Assembly: GCA_014871385.1 (NCBI GenBank)
Contig: CM026426.1
Coordinates: 101,449,393 to 101,513,392 of the forward strand
Direction of reading: 5' to 3'
Source: Ceratodon purpureus
Taxonomy: Eukaryota > Streptophyta > Bryopsida > Pseudoditrichales > Ditrichaceae
DNA: 64,000 nucleotides
How positions within the stretch are numbered: the first letter of the stretch is position 1; each line of letters begins with the position of its first letter. The notes beneath the pieces were generated by a model. It was not told the origin of the DNA, ran no database searches, and was given only the letters and a program-made list of their open reading frames with translations. The translations under genes and the position numbers were made by a program. This document shows positions 22,316-34,484 of this stretch, one piece after another.

Positions 22316-23089
22316 ATCCGTTATGGAACCGAATATAACAGACTTCCGACTTATGCGTCTGTATCTTGCATCTGATAAGCAATTTTTTATTGAAATTCGT
22401 TTTTGACATGATACTGTGCATTAGAGTGTCCATTGCGCTGGTCCGGAACTGATATCTCAGTTTTGCTACAACAGCGCGAGTGGAGATTGGCAGTGCGCCG
22501 GATACCGGAGAGGGAGAAAAGAGGCGCAAGCATTTGAACTCGGACATTGGAGGGTGGAATTATGCGCGCAAGGACAAGTCGACCTCTACATGCCGCCGGA
22601 AATCAAAATAGTGTTTTCCACCTCCGATTTCTCGGAAGACTGCGACTGTATCTCAGCGACGGAATGGATTGCATTGTGACTATGCAGTGAATTTTCGTAC
22701 AATAGCTTAGACAATTTACCTTTTTTAAACTCCCAACTGTGTAGCTGAACCAGGAAAACTTTGATGACAGACTATTTGTAAGGAATTTTCGGACCTATAC
22801 TCGTTTGATAACTAAGTTTCTATCATGGTAGTCCTGTTTTTTATAAGGAACTTTCAGAGCTATACTCTTTCACTGACTAAATTTCTACCAAGACAGCCAT
22901 GTTTTTATGGATACAGGTCGATTACAATATATAATCTGATGGAATTCAATATCGGTTTGAGAAGTAGTTGGTCAGTGTGTCACTTCAGTAGTGTCGGATG
23001 GTTCGAATTTCATATTTGCTCGTGAACCAGTTAAGCTGTGTGAAAATTGAAGACAATATGTTCCCAATACCCCACTGCATCGCGGACCA
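22316..23089. other. Intergenic
   Basis: No gene recognised. Two short similar phrases (ACTATTTGTAAGGAATTTTCGG near 22,770, then TTTTTATAAGGAACTTTCAG near 22,840) suggest a small local duplication. Confidence 0.35.
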
Positions 23090-23420
23090 CTCTGTATGTG
23101 TTCATTCACATCGCGTCCGCCCTGTCCGACAACCTCCGTCCGCAATACGATCGGCATCAAGTCCGCCCACCCGGATACGCATTATCGCGCCTACAGGCCC
23201 GTCCGAGCCATGTCCGCCTACCAGTTCGGCCCACTCGCGGACTTCCCCGGCATCCAACGGTCGTGTTCCTCCTCAATCGTCCGCCACGAGAAAACAAGTC
23301 CGCCCCTGAACCCTAAATCGGTTGCCCGTCTCTGTCCGCCCGACTTCGCCGTTGGAACTCCTCCGCACATCCACGTCATCGTCCGGGGCCACCGCAATTC
23401 CAAGTAGGACGCCACGTAAC
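23090..23420. promoter_or_regulatory. GTCCG block, copy B
   Basis: Ten GTCCG and one CGGAC words in about 300 bp. A diverged, collinear copy of 20,200-20,560. It is the last such block on the right; no plus-strand gene follows within 4 kb, so it could mark the right margin of the GTCCG-associated gene group. Confidence 0.5.
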
Positions 23421-23679
23421 GGGGCCGAGTAACTATTTTACCCACGCTACTCGCAGGACCTAAAGGACCCTACGCTGACCCCTATTATGACGTCGGAGGA
23501 ACCCCGTCACGACCCATTCGGACGTCGCGACGGGATAGTCACGACCCGACGGCATAGAAAACCCTGGTTAATAGCTACCAACACGAGGCAAGACACGATC
23601 AAGAAGAGCCCGACACAGACATAATCTAACATTACCCTCCCTCAATTTTTACATGAAGCAACGGCGATGCTCCTCATAA

Positions 23680-25769
23680 ACAGTGACGCCATTTCATTGA
23701 AAACAGTCTACTTGAAGAAGCAATTGAAACAAATTCCTTTAATACACGGGAATTAAAAAATGAACACCGAAAACAGAAATATAGAGTCAAGGAAGCAGTT
23801 TGTAAGATAGATGTACTATGGGTGACATGATAAATCAGACGTACCTTCCAGTAGGGGAGTTCAAAGAAAGTGCTCCCGCGTTTGATTCCATGGACCTTGG
23901 AGGGATCAGGGGTCAAAGTTCTTTGGCGTCTGACTGAACTCGATGTGCCTGGTATTTCCCTTCGCCTAGATGATGTGGTTGCATCAGATGGCCGTGTTTC
24001 TGTATTTTTCCTTCTACTCCTTTTACTTGATGATGGTCCCGCCATTGTTACTCTCGTTCTTCTTCTTGGTCGGACTACATAGTCCTGATACAGTCTCAGA
24101 GCGGCTCTCTGATCAGCAGGGGTTTTTACAACCGGTGCCAACCTGTCCTCTAACTTCCCATTGAATAGTTTGTCGAATTGGGATGATCTTATAATGTGAC
24201 CTGGACGTACCCACTGCCTAGCATCTCGATAGGTAATTTTCTTACACTCAAAAGCATATGTCCCTCTCAGCTCATCACCACAAGGCAGACAGGCACATTA
24301 TCCTTGATGAGAGGCTCCGGAAACTGAACCATACCCTCGAAAATCGTGTGTAGTATAGAGGACAGCGGTCCTTAAATGAAATGGCGATTACCCTCCGGTT
24401 CTACAACATCATAAGCCGGAACACCTTCCCACAACTCTTTCAGTTCATCTATGAGGGGTCTAATCCAGACATCAAAGTACTCGAATGGTACTTGTGCTCT
24501 TCCCGGGATCAAGAGAGTGAGTAGAGTAAAAAACTTCTTGGTAATGAGCCATGCTGGTAGATTTAGGATATTTACTAGAACTGGCCACACTGACCATGTA
24601 GACCTGTGTAACTTGAATGGACATATACCATCATACGAGACCTGTAAACGAACATCTTGTGGTTTTGATCCGAATTCCTTTGTGTCGCATACGTAGGGAT
24701 CCAGAGAATCCAACGTCTTCCATGCGTGTAAATCTGCTGAAAATCTGACCTTCCCATCCCGGCTGAGATTTTCGTAGTGCCATCCCATCAACTTCAATAA
24801 AACTGGTATTCTAAAAAACCTTCGCAACCTTGGAGTCGGTGGAAAAAACCAAAGCACCTTCATAGGCCTCGTCCTGTTCAACATGTCCTTGTATCTCAGT
24901 GATCCACAGACGGGACAGTGGTCAAGATCCCTATGATCTTTGTGGAACAATACACAGCCTCTAACGCAACCATCAATGTTTTTGAAATCCAAACCCAGAC
25001 GCTTTGTGAGAACTTTTGCCTGGTACATGGATGCTGGTAAACAATTATCTGCAGGCAATAGACATTTGACTGTGGCTAAGATATCATCCGCGGCTTTCTC
25101 GGTTATTAAACTGTGGGTAGCAACTAAGTTGACTATCATAACGGTGGCACCAAGTTTTGAGTGATTTGATCCAGAATACAATATCCCCATCGCATCCTCA
25201 AGGGCTTTCGCATCGTGGATTCTATCCTCCTTTGTTGCAGCGTCATACATATTTGAAGTGTAACAGCCTTCCCCTAATATTGATCCATCATCATCACCTA
25301 AACTCCCTGCTCCAGTATTGCCCCCCCTTTCTTCATCTGCATTGGTCGCTAACAATTCTTCTTCCTGACTGCTACGACCCGCACCGCATCTTCCATCTCC
25401 CTCCTCGTCGCGGTTAATTCCTATGCTGTTGTCCACCGTCTCCATTGCTTCCATTGTGATGTTATCTAGTGTCTCTTTTGTTTCAGTGAATTCTCTCACC
25501 TGTTGATACATGTCCGCCATCATGTTCCGCATTTCTAGTCCACTGTCCCGTTCACTTTCCACATGTGAACTACCGCGTACTTGAGCGGCGCCAACCTCTT
25601 CCCATTCATTATCAGAAGAGTCAAGGGTTGTGGGCCCTCTCCAAGTTTGGCACTCTAGTGAGCGTCCATAACGTAACAAGTGCCTCTCCACCTCTACTAA
25701 TCCGTATGGTCTACATGTTCCCCTGTGTAGACTGCATGGACACGGAATTCTAGTAAAAGTATATAACAA
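23680..25769 (-). pseudogene. CACTA (En/Spm) TNP2-like transposase, degraded
   Basis: Reading leftwards from 25,769: RIPCPCSLHRGTCRPYGLVE, then an acidic linker, then the conserved TNP2 block LGLDFKNIDGCVRGCVLFHK, CPVCGSLRY, KVLWFFPPTPRLRRFF, LMGWHYEN, then YDGICPF, STWSVWPV, LNLPAWLITKKFFTLLTLL, and FDVWIRPLIDELKELWEGV with PAYDV. These match plant Transposase_21 (TNP2) proteins in order. After 24,372 the frame shifts and continues as RTAVLYTTHDFRGYG with an in-frame TAA at 24,300-24,298, then CACLPCGDEL and a basic tail to about 23,680. The apparent start at 25,769 is a TTG codon, so the true first exon is missing or upstream. It is divergent from the accessory gene beginning at 28,078. Confidence 0.85.
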
Positions 25770-27366
25770 TGCTCGTTTTTGCTCTCTCTCCTAGAGTTTA
25801 TTGTCTCTGAGTCGTATTCTTCGCGGGTCTGCTATCGGCAGTCTCCTCGACATCGTCCTATGCAAAGAAAGTGTAAAAATCTTGAAACATATGGCATACT
25901 CTTCACACACATAAATGGACTTTACATCCTGTTCATCACCTTCTCAAACAAAATGTCAAGTATAACATCAATGCAGAATACGGACCTCACCTTGATATAT
26001 TGAAATAGTAAAAATTCGTAAGTGTTGGTTGTCAGACCCCGTTTGATTCTGGAACAACTTCAACTTGCAGGCAAGGTGTATATGCTTCAGAGAAAGCTCT
26101 TAGTAATATTAAACGAATGGTAGATGTGAAGTAATCGCCAGTGTCTTTATTTTTATTTGAAACAGCTAAACCATAATTGCTTGTACTAAAAGTTCAGTTT
26201 ACAAAAAGTATTGTCTGAAAGATACAAAACAACACTGATATCATTCTTGGAACAAAAAGATAGATTTACGGTCACATAAAAGGGAGACCAAACTATTCAC
26301 CCTGCTTACAAATACTAACTTGAATTTACAAAAGTACTTCAACCGAACAGTGTAGTAAAGTAATTCGTCAAGGAACTTAGTAGTGATTAAACAACTCGCA
26401 TCAATAGTTTCATTTTTAACTATTCAATGACGATGAACCACATTCTGACCTATTCAACACTATAAATGGACATAGGAAATTATAGAAGGGATTCAACCAC
26501 GTATAATTCCACGCATTGAATAGTGTAAAAGTCCCCGGTGTCTTATTTAAAATTCCTTCGTATATAAAGTAACAAAGACAGGGTTGTTCTAGAACAACAT
26601 TTCAATCGGGCAGTGATACTTACAAAAACCATTCAAGAAGTTACGGATTCTTGATTCACAGAGCAAGGGAAATGACATATTCAAAGGTAAAAGTGTGTAA
26701 AGTATAACCAGCCTGTACAGAACAAATCCCAGGTCGAGATGTAACATTGGAGAGAACATGGCACCATGAATTATTTAATTTTTAACATGAAAATAAAAAA
26801 ATAAAAGCAAAATCACAATAAACGGGTGCATTGATTAAATTAAACTTACAGTGTATATTCTTTCCGGATGAACACGATTCCAGATGATCGCCGAAATTGT
26901 TATCCTCATCAAGAAAATTATGACCTGTTCATCTGCTTCTTCTCAACGACGCATGAAGTTAGGCAGCAAGTTCAAATCAACGACAACACAAATAAGCCAA
27001 GTAATGCAAATAGAACATGTACTCTGTCATTTACTGAATGTTCTATGTCACTAAGTAGGTTGATCTGCCAAAAAGATTTCGCTTAAACTTGAGATCACAT
27101 TAATCTACTCTGACTATAAAGATGCCGATTGATTCTACAGATATCATGTTCTGCACTGAATGAGTCTACACAAATACTCTTCCCTATTTGTTGTCAGGTG
27201 TGAATGTCGCGGGTAGTCTCCGGTAATTGTAATACATTTATATCTGAATATAACTTGGTGATCTAGAAACCTAGGTATTATTTGCAGAAACATCTAGTGC
27301 ACAAACAAATCCACATCGACTGTAACCCTAAGAGAACAACTACATTACACTTTCATGTGCAAAATG
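25770..27366. other. AT-rich spacer between divergent CACTA genes
   Basis: No supported gene; short frames such as 26,868-27,086 have no protein-like features. It may carry the promoters of the divergent CACTA pair. Confidence 0.4.
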
Positions 27367-27834
27367 CTACACCCTTTGCATCGTATGAAGATATGAGGTA
27401 CCTGAATTCTCTAAAGCAGATCTAATGGCGGCAGAGGGAGTAACTCGATTCGTGGCAATTCGTCGTAGTGTAAAGGTTGTCAATGTTGTCGCTCCGTATC
27501 CCATCCACGAAATATTGAACGATGACAGACGACGCTGAAATTGAACAGCATTGGGATCCGCCGGTATCGTAAACGACCCTTTCCTCAACAAACACCCAAC
27601 ACTAATCAAACCTATGTAAACACAATAGTTGAAGAGTCTGATCGCAAAGTGATCTGAAAAGTGCAAGCGGTCGAGTGTTAAGCTCCCATTTGCGAAATGT
27701 GAATTCGTCATACCATAGTATCTACAAACTGTGATTATGAACACAGAAGGCTTAGCAAGAAGCAATTGAGCCAGCATCCACGGAATATGTAGAGCGATCC
27801 GCAAAATCAATGTAATGAACCAAATTCGATTCAA
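27367..27834 (-). other. Unassigned minus-strand frame, 155 codons
   Basis: An open frame with some protein-like stretches but no family I recognise; it may be a first exon or a degraded fragment linked to the CACTA element. It lies just upstream of the plus-strand accessory gene. Low support. Confidence 0.2.
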
Positions 27835-29959
27835 TGAAATCTAGCTGATAAAAATTTCCAAAAACATGACTCACTAAACTTAGACTGGTGATGCAATACG
27901 AGGTCAAGAGGGTTCGGACGATGGGAGAAGAGAACTTGGCGTTAATGCAGAGTCTCATCCGTCTCCAGGGTCGTTTTGCTTTATGTTGTAGAGAATTGTA
28001 TCTTCTTCAGTAGAGGGGGTCTGCATTTCAACTTCATCTTGACATGCGTACTGAAGAGTTATCCGCCTCCAGAGCATATGTTAACAAGTCGATTAAGGGG
28101 GGTTACAGTAGGAATGATAGGAAGACGAGCGTCAACCGAGGGAGAAGAAGTTTCCACAACTAATTCACAAAACGATAAGACGCCTGATCTTCCAAATGAG
28201 TACAAACAAATGAGGGACGCAATTAAGGCTAGAAACGAAGCGTTCTACCGCAAGACTATACAAGAAGCTGCAGATGAATTGTGAGTGTATTACTGTTTAA
28301 TCCTATTTGGTGGTTTTGGAGACATGGATCTCAGCCACGTGTCAACTTGGACGATGGAGATTTATAGGTTCCTCCAGATTAGGTTTTCTTCCTTCGGTAT
28401 GTGAGATAACATATGTTATCTTGCAGTAGAAAACGCAGTTTAGTAGAGGACGCCTGTCTACAAAATTCAAGAACTCACTCTCACACTGTATATATTGTAG
28501 CAACTCCGGTTTGGTGAATAGAAAGAGATTACGCACCTGCAAAGAGCCGGCACCCAGTGGAAAACTGCGTAGAAGAAGCAGCAGATTTACGTCAAAAAAA
28601 ACTGATGTTGGAGTTGCGAGTCAGGATTTGGAGGGCGATGACAATTCCTAGAGAGACGAGCAGTCGCCACAAGCAAACATGTCGGAATACTCTCCCCAAG
28701 GTAAGTCACAGTAAAAGCCGTGCGTTGCCAAAGTGCATGTTGGAGACCCTCATTTTGGAGGGTTTTATACTACTGTCACAAACTCATTTGCGTGTTTGAA
28801 CGTTGAAGACAGCATGTAGTGTTTTGTCAGCATGGTTTTGTTAATTAGGTGGAAACCTTACTTACCGCATGAACCCTAATACTCACTTTGTTGCGTTGCT
28901 CGTAAAATGTTATACAGAAGATGGACTTTGTTATGGACCTATGCGTAAGAAATCTTTTTTATGAGTTCCTCGACTAATATGTTTTTGCATGTAGAGAACG
29001 CTGAAGAAGAAACAACATTAGGGGATTCAGACGCCAAAAGGAAATGTCAAGGTCACACGTCGCACCATGTTGCTCAGAAAACACAAAACAGGCAGGGTTA
29101 TCATAACAGACGAACGGGGCATAAAATTGTCGTCTAGTCACGTGACGGACGTGACGGACGATTTTTTACGTGACTATCGGACGCGCTTATCGGACGAGCT
29201 CCCCCCCGCGAGTAAAATTACTATCCTCACAGTTTACTATTGTTTACCATGTGATGGCGCCCGTCGTTGCGTCTGCTCGCGCCCGAAGGCACACGCGCGA
29301 GCACGCAAAAAAAATTAAAAAAAATTAAAAAATAAATAATTTGATTTTTTGGTGCGCGCGCCTACATGCTCGCGCCCACATGCTCGCGCCCACATGCTCG
29401 CGCCTGGAGGCAAGCGCGCGAGCACTTGGGTGCACGCGCTCAACAAAAAAATAAATAAATAAAATAAATAAATAAATAATAAATAAAATTGGTTTTTTGG
29501 TGCACGCCTGAATGTTCGCATGCGCCTGAGAGCTTGCGCGAGAATCTCACAAAGAAATTGTTCATTTCATTTTAGTGATAGTTCATCCTTTGGGCATATG
29601 CATGTAAGCATGCACATAGGAAAAAATGAAGCACCAAAATGACATGAACAAATTCTTAGTGGAGGTTGGGTGCTTGCGTGTCGGTGTGCGTAGAAAAAAC
29701 TAGCACGAAAATGAAATGAAACCAAACTCCCAAAACTCATGTAGATATGTTCTTATATGATTTGAATCTTAATTTTCGTACTATTAAAGTTATTCTTGTT
29801 AAATATAGTTTTATATTTTGTTCATGATTGCATTCATTAATTAAATATGTAAATAACTTATATTTCATGTTATTCTTGAATTTATTTACCATGTTTCATT
29901 CAATTGGCACATACAATAAGTTTACATAACAAATATAGGAAAAAAAAACATACATCATA

Positions 29960-30560
29960 GACTTGGAATGATAAGATAAATACAGACTAAGAAGGGAAGA
30001 AAAAAAAAACGAGAAGATAGAATGGAATAGTAATGAACTTAAAAAAAAAAAGATGATAGAATAGAAGACAATTAGAAAAATAAATAAAAATAAAAGATGG
30101 AATGGGCGACTAATTGAAGAATAAATAAATAAATAAATACATCATTCACTAGAAATGGAAGAAAAGGAAAATAAGAAGATAGAATGGAATTGTAATGAAG
30201 TTAAAAGGGACGAGATGATAGAATGGAAGACAATTGGAAAATTCAATACATAAAAATAAAAGATAGAATGTGAAACCAATGGAAGAATAAATAAATACAT
30301 GATAGACTAAGAATGGAAGAAAAGGAAAACAAGAAGATAGAATGGAATTATAATGAAGTTAAAAGGGATGAGATGATAGAATGGAAGACAATTGGAAATT
30401 TTAGTATATAAAAATAAAAGATAGAATGTGAGACCAATGGAAGGCTAATAAAATAAATAAATACATCATCCACTGGAAATAGAAGAAAAGGAAAACGAGA
30501 AGATAGAATGGAAGAAGAATAGAAAAATCAACAAATAAAGGGATAGAATGGGAGAAATAT
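29960..30560. repeat. A-rich tandem repeat, about 160-bp unit
   Basis: AGAAGATAGAATGG recurs at 30,012, 30,174, 30,332 and 30,498 (steps of 162, 158 and 166). Each unit contains GGAAGAAAAGGAAAA, TAATGAAGTTAAAAGGGAYG, GATGATAGAATGGAAGACAA and runs of AAATA. There are about 3.5 copies, purine-rich on the plus strand. Confidence 0.8.
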
Positions 30561-30965
30561 AAAAAAAGTCATGGATAAAAAGCCATCAAGTGTGATGAAC
30601 GACATAGTCAACAATGAATTGACGTTTCAATAGATTATGATTTAATCAACGCGAAGATAGTGGAAATGTACACAAAATGTTCTAGTTAAAACAAAATTAA
30701 ACTAACTCCAAAATCTTCTACTAATCTAATTATCTATGCCTTTTGCTACTATTTTAATTCTAATATCATATTACAAAATTGTTCTCATCATTCATCGGTC
30801 TCCATAACATCGCGTACTGAGCAATTGAGCTCCCTGGTCTGGCAACAATTATTTGTGCATAAAATTGCAATGAACACCTTCTTGATGGAAGTCCGAGGCA
30901 AGCTATCAGACAAGTGCGGACGGGCGCGAGTACTCGAGCGCAAGCATACTGGCGAGTGCAAAGGA

Positions 30966-31470
30966 AGAAGTAGCACCAAAATGAAATGAACAACAACTTG
31001 GTGGAAGTCCGGCACACGCCATCGGGCGAGTGCTGACGAGCGAGTGTTGACAGGCACAAGCATACAGGCGAGTGCGAAAAAATAAAAATAAAAAATAAAA
31101 ATAAAAAAATAAAAAAAATAATTTAAAAAACTTTGGCTGGTTTTTGTGTGCGCGTTTGCTGATATGCTCGCGCCCGTCTGCGCGCGCCCGGGTGCTCGTG
31201 CGCAATGAAGGAAGTAGCACCAAAACGAAATGAACAACAATTTGGTGGAAGTTGGGTGCGACCTCTTGGGCGAGTGCAGACGGGCGCGAGCATTTGGGCG
31301 CGAGCATATGGGCGCGAGCATACAAACAAGTGCAAAGGAAGAAGTAGCACCAAAATGAAATGAACAACAACTTGGTGGAAGTTTAACGCGAGCTCTCGGG
31401 CGAGTGCGATCGGGCGCGAGCTCTAGGGCGCGAGCGTACGGGCGAGTGCAAAAATAAAAATAAAAAATAA
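30966..31470. repeat. Repeats of GCACCAAAATGAAATGAACA plus GGCGCGAGC tract
   Basis: AGTAGCACCAAAAYGAAATG begins at 30,971, 31,215 and 31,345, each followed by AACAACAAYTTGGTGGAAGT and then a tract of GGGCGAGTGC/GGCGCGAGCAT words. An inverted relative lies at 29,340-29,590. The minus-strand ORFs here are translations of this repeat. Confidence 0.75.
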
Positions 31471-34400
31471 AAAATAAATTTTGTACCCACCCGTTTGCTC
31501 GCGCCCGAATGGATGCGCACGAGCGGGAAAGTCAGCGCTAGGTAAATTCGTTTTACCCTTACCATGAGTCAACCGGTCAACGCCCTTATCGGACGGACAT
31601 GGGGGTGTGTCTTGTCACCTTGACGGACTAACGGACTAACGGACGGTTGGTATGTTATGACAACCATGGAAACAGGAACTTTGAACCCCATTCTAGTTCG
31701 GTTCCTCGAACCTACATTGGTAACATGCAAAATACTAACAACTTATTTGATCTGCCTAGTCCGGTACCTCGGCATAATTTTACGCGCAACTCGAATTCTG
31801 CTCCAATGTTCTCTGCGCCTGAGGGATGGACATTTATTCCAATTCCGCCATCTGCTTTTACCGCACAGGTTCAGGGTATACACACGAGGATTCCTCAAGG
31901 TAATATCTCTGGTCAGTGGCAGTTCGTACCGTCTTCATCTGAACCTTTATCGCCACAAGTGCAAGTTGCGGGTGCTACGAATGCTGAAGACATGTCTGCG
32001 ACCAAGTCGTCATCAATAAAAACCGAGTCCATGAAGTGGAAAATCCGTAGAGATAACAAGCGAAAATCGGACAAGGAGGCTCTCAGGAGGGAGGGTCTCA
32101 GTCTAAAGCCGTATGCTGTTCAGGTGAGGCCTCATGGTATAATCGATAGTGGTTGTACAGGTCACCTTCGATGGCAAGAGTACGTCCGAGATCCAACCCC
32201 CAGAATGTTGGACATGAGCGTTACCGTATATGAGGAACAAAATGAAGGATTCACGTAGGTTACTTTTTGACACATTGATTAAGAAGTTTGAGTTTATAGA
32301 TCATGAGGTAACTAGGGCATTGTTTGATAGAATGGTGAAAATTTGGCTATGGAAGGAACGTGAGAGAGTAAAGAGAAATCACAGCAGAAATCCAAAGCCT
32401 CCCGGAAAGTATAAAGTGAAAGAGTGGGAGAGCTTGAAAAAAATATTGGAACCTCCTTGAAATAAAAGAAAGGTCGGAGAGAATGTCCGAGACAAGGAAG
32501 AAGGTTGGATCTAATCCTCGGATTGGTAGAGACGGGTATGCTGGAAAATAGGCAAAACTGGTATGTTTGCTTCCAAGTTCGTCATACCAAAGTCTGGCTA
32601 CTAGCTTTTGTTTATTATTTATGATTAAATCATATAGGAAAACATGTGCATCGCATTTTTATTCTTTCAGTTGTGCCTAGTAGGGAGCAAACTTAATTAC
32701 TATATTATATCTTCTCAGAATGTGTGTCTGATTGAAAAGGGAGAGAGAGACAAATGCCGGTATTACTGATGCATCAGAGGAATTACGAATGTTCCAAGAT
32801 CTCCCGGAAAGCTCTGTAAGTTTGTGTTTCTTCAGGCACTACGTCCTTGAGCTTAATTATACAGCACAATGTTTTTTTTTGTCAATATAGCCCTCGATGT
32901 TTCTATATCTGCTTTTATCCTATGTAAACAACCATTTTACAATTACCGTTATATTTGTTTATCAAAATATCCAAATGTTTGATAGCCAAAAAATATGCAT
33001 GTCCCAATCACATATCTTGATGGCTTCTAATTTCTATTATCTGCACTGTATATTCTCTAGTGGTGTAAGGTAATATGAGAAATTGATGTTCGATGTTTCA
33101 AATGTGCACAATTTTTAGATCTTTCACTGAATTCTAATAATAGATATTTGCTTGGCTTTCTAAATGATGCGAGGCTACGCAGGACATGGAGAGGCGTACA
33201 TCTTCGAGGTTGTCTGCCGTGGAGCGTACTCAAGCCGAAACTAACAAAAGATTGGATAACATTAACTTGACTCTCCAGAATATCATGCATACAGTTTTGA
33301 GCACCAAGTCATCTGGAAAAACAGGTGGCGAAATAGCAGCCGGTGACTACAATACTCCATCCGTGGGAGAAACGAAGTGTACAAGGATTGAGAGAGCATT
33401 TGTTGACAGAGCACAGCGGTGGGGAGAAGGAAGTAGCGAATTGTGGTGGGATAAGTTGGAGAAATCAAGTGACGATGACGAGGGGGAGACGCAGGTGAGG
33501 CACATGACCTTTAATTACCTTGACATGCTAATATATTACCAGCACAATTATCTGTGAAAGTTGATTCATTATTTTGGGACTTCTGATCTCAAGTATTGTA
33601 ACAACTAAGAAGACATAGTGGCATGGTTTACAAAACCCCTAGGTGTGTCATACTACTCAAGGAAATCCATAGCAGAATTCTAACATCAAATAGTGATTGC
33701 GTGATAATGTTAATGAGGGATGGCCAGGCTGTTCTAAGTATCATTCCATTAACATCTGAAATTAACGAGGGTTACTTGAATTAAAAATCACATAATTAAC
33801 TCGTTTTTTCCTTAAGCATTTCTAAATTCGACTTTTGGTTTGAAAAACAGGATGAGAAAAAAAAGCACTTACCCAGACCAACGAAAAGTCTACAGAACGA
33901 CACAGTATTGCAGCACTGCAAACTCTATCTACCATGTGTTCTTGCATTATCTTGTAAACATGTGACGGATTTGAGATGTTTTTTTGATACGTTGCGTGCC
34001 CGAAACAAACTCACGTGGAAGAGAAAACACCATCCTCACAAGAGAATGATATCCTTGAGGTTAGTAGATTGCAGAACTTTCTCTTCTCTGGTCGTATACA
34101 CGTATTCAAAAAAATAAGAGTTTGTCGTGAATGATATATGGCATTGCAACAAGGTGTCATCGGAATGTCTTACCTCTATTTGCTTAATCACTTTGTTTCT
34201 GTTCCGCAGATGGTTCAGCCCAAAATTGGTGATGAAGTCTGGCTAGGGGATCCAGCCAATCCTAAGAAGCGAGTCGGAAGTGGAAGAGTTTTCAGCATAG
34301 GAGGGGAAGGAGCGTTCCACGGTCGACCAATTCCAAAGAAATATATTTGAGGGTAAACCTTGAGAGTGTGGAGGTTAACGTGTCCTTACTTGTTCCAGTT

Positions 34401-34484
34401 GAAGACGTAGACCAAACAAAATTGGAGGATGCCTTGGGGTCGTCAGTGCTTTGGCTGAGGGATCTGTCGTACTTGAAGAATTAA

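Larger units (their letters stand above)
29102..31653. mobile_element. 2.55-kb insertion in the CACTA accessory gene
   Basis: The flanking host exon carries GTTAT at 29,097-29,101 and again at 31,654-31,658. Joining across one copy gives an open, in-frame exon (QGYDNHGNRN). The element begins CATAACAGACG and its other end inverted reads CATACCAACCG, so it may have short imperfect terminal inverted repeats starting CATAMCA. Both ends carry several CGGAC words (29,137-29,190 and 31,590-31,645). The interior is non-coding and very repetitive: GCGCGAGC/GCTCGCGC-rich tracts near both ends and an A-rich tandem repeat in the middle. ORFs over it are repeat translations. Confidence 0.65.
28078..34484 (+). 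pseudogene. CACTA accessory protein (TnpA / Transposase_24-like), multi-exon, interrupted
   Basis: Exon 28,078-28,280 (MLTSRLRGVTVGMIG; GTGAGT donor). Exon 28,558-28,700 continues in phase with TAG at 28,649-28,651 and GTAAGT. Exon from 28,996 (GENAEEETTLGDSD) runs to 29,101, where a 2.55-kb insertion splits it; it resumes at 31,659 (DNHGNRNFEPHSSS). Then a Pro/Ser-rich region, and a Transposase_24-like helical block near 32,240-32,560 (RRLLFDTLIKKFEF, WLWKERERVKRN, VKEWESLKKIL, SERMSETRKK) with frameshifts. A later exon, 33,186-33,499, is a coiled coil (ERTQAETNKRLDNINLTLQ). The C-terminal module at 34,210-34,484 has GDEVWLGDPANP, FHGRPIPKKYI and VNVSLLVPVEDVDQTKLEDA, matching the usual end of these proteins. 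In CACTA elements this partner binds subterminal repeats. Confidence 0.7.

Noticed and set aside
1872-23420. Integrated giant-virus segment (kinase, RING and coiled-coil genes together)
   Set aside because: No major capsid, packaging ATPase, viral polymerase or transcription-factor gene is visible, and introns, TATA boxes and a hAT transposase point to a transposon.
30766-31370. Minus-strand ORFs of 97-177 codons
   Set aside because: Translations of the GCACCAAAATGAAATG / GGCGCGAGC repeats; the same phrases recur in several frames.
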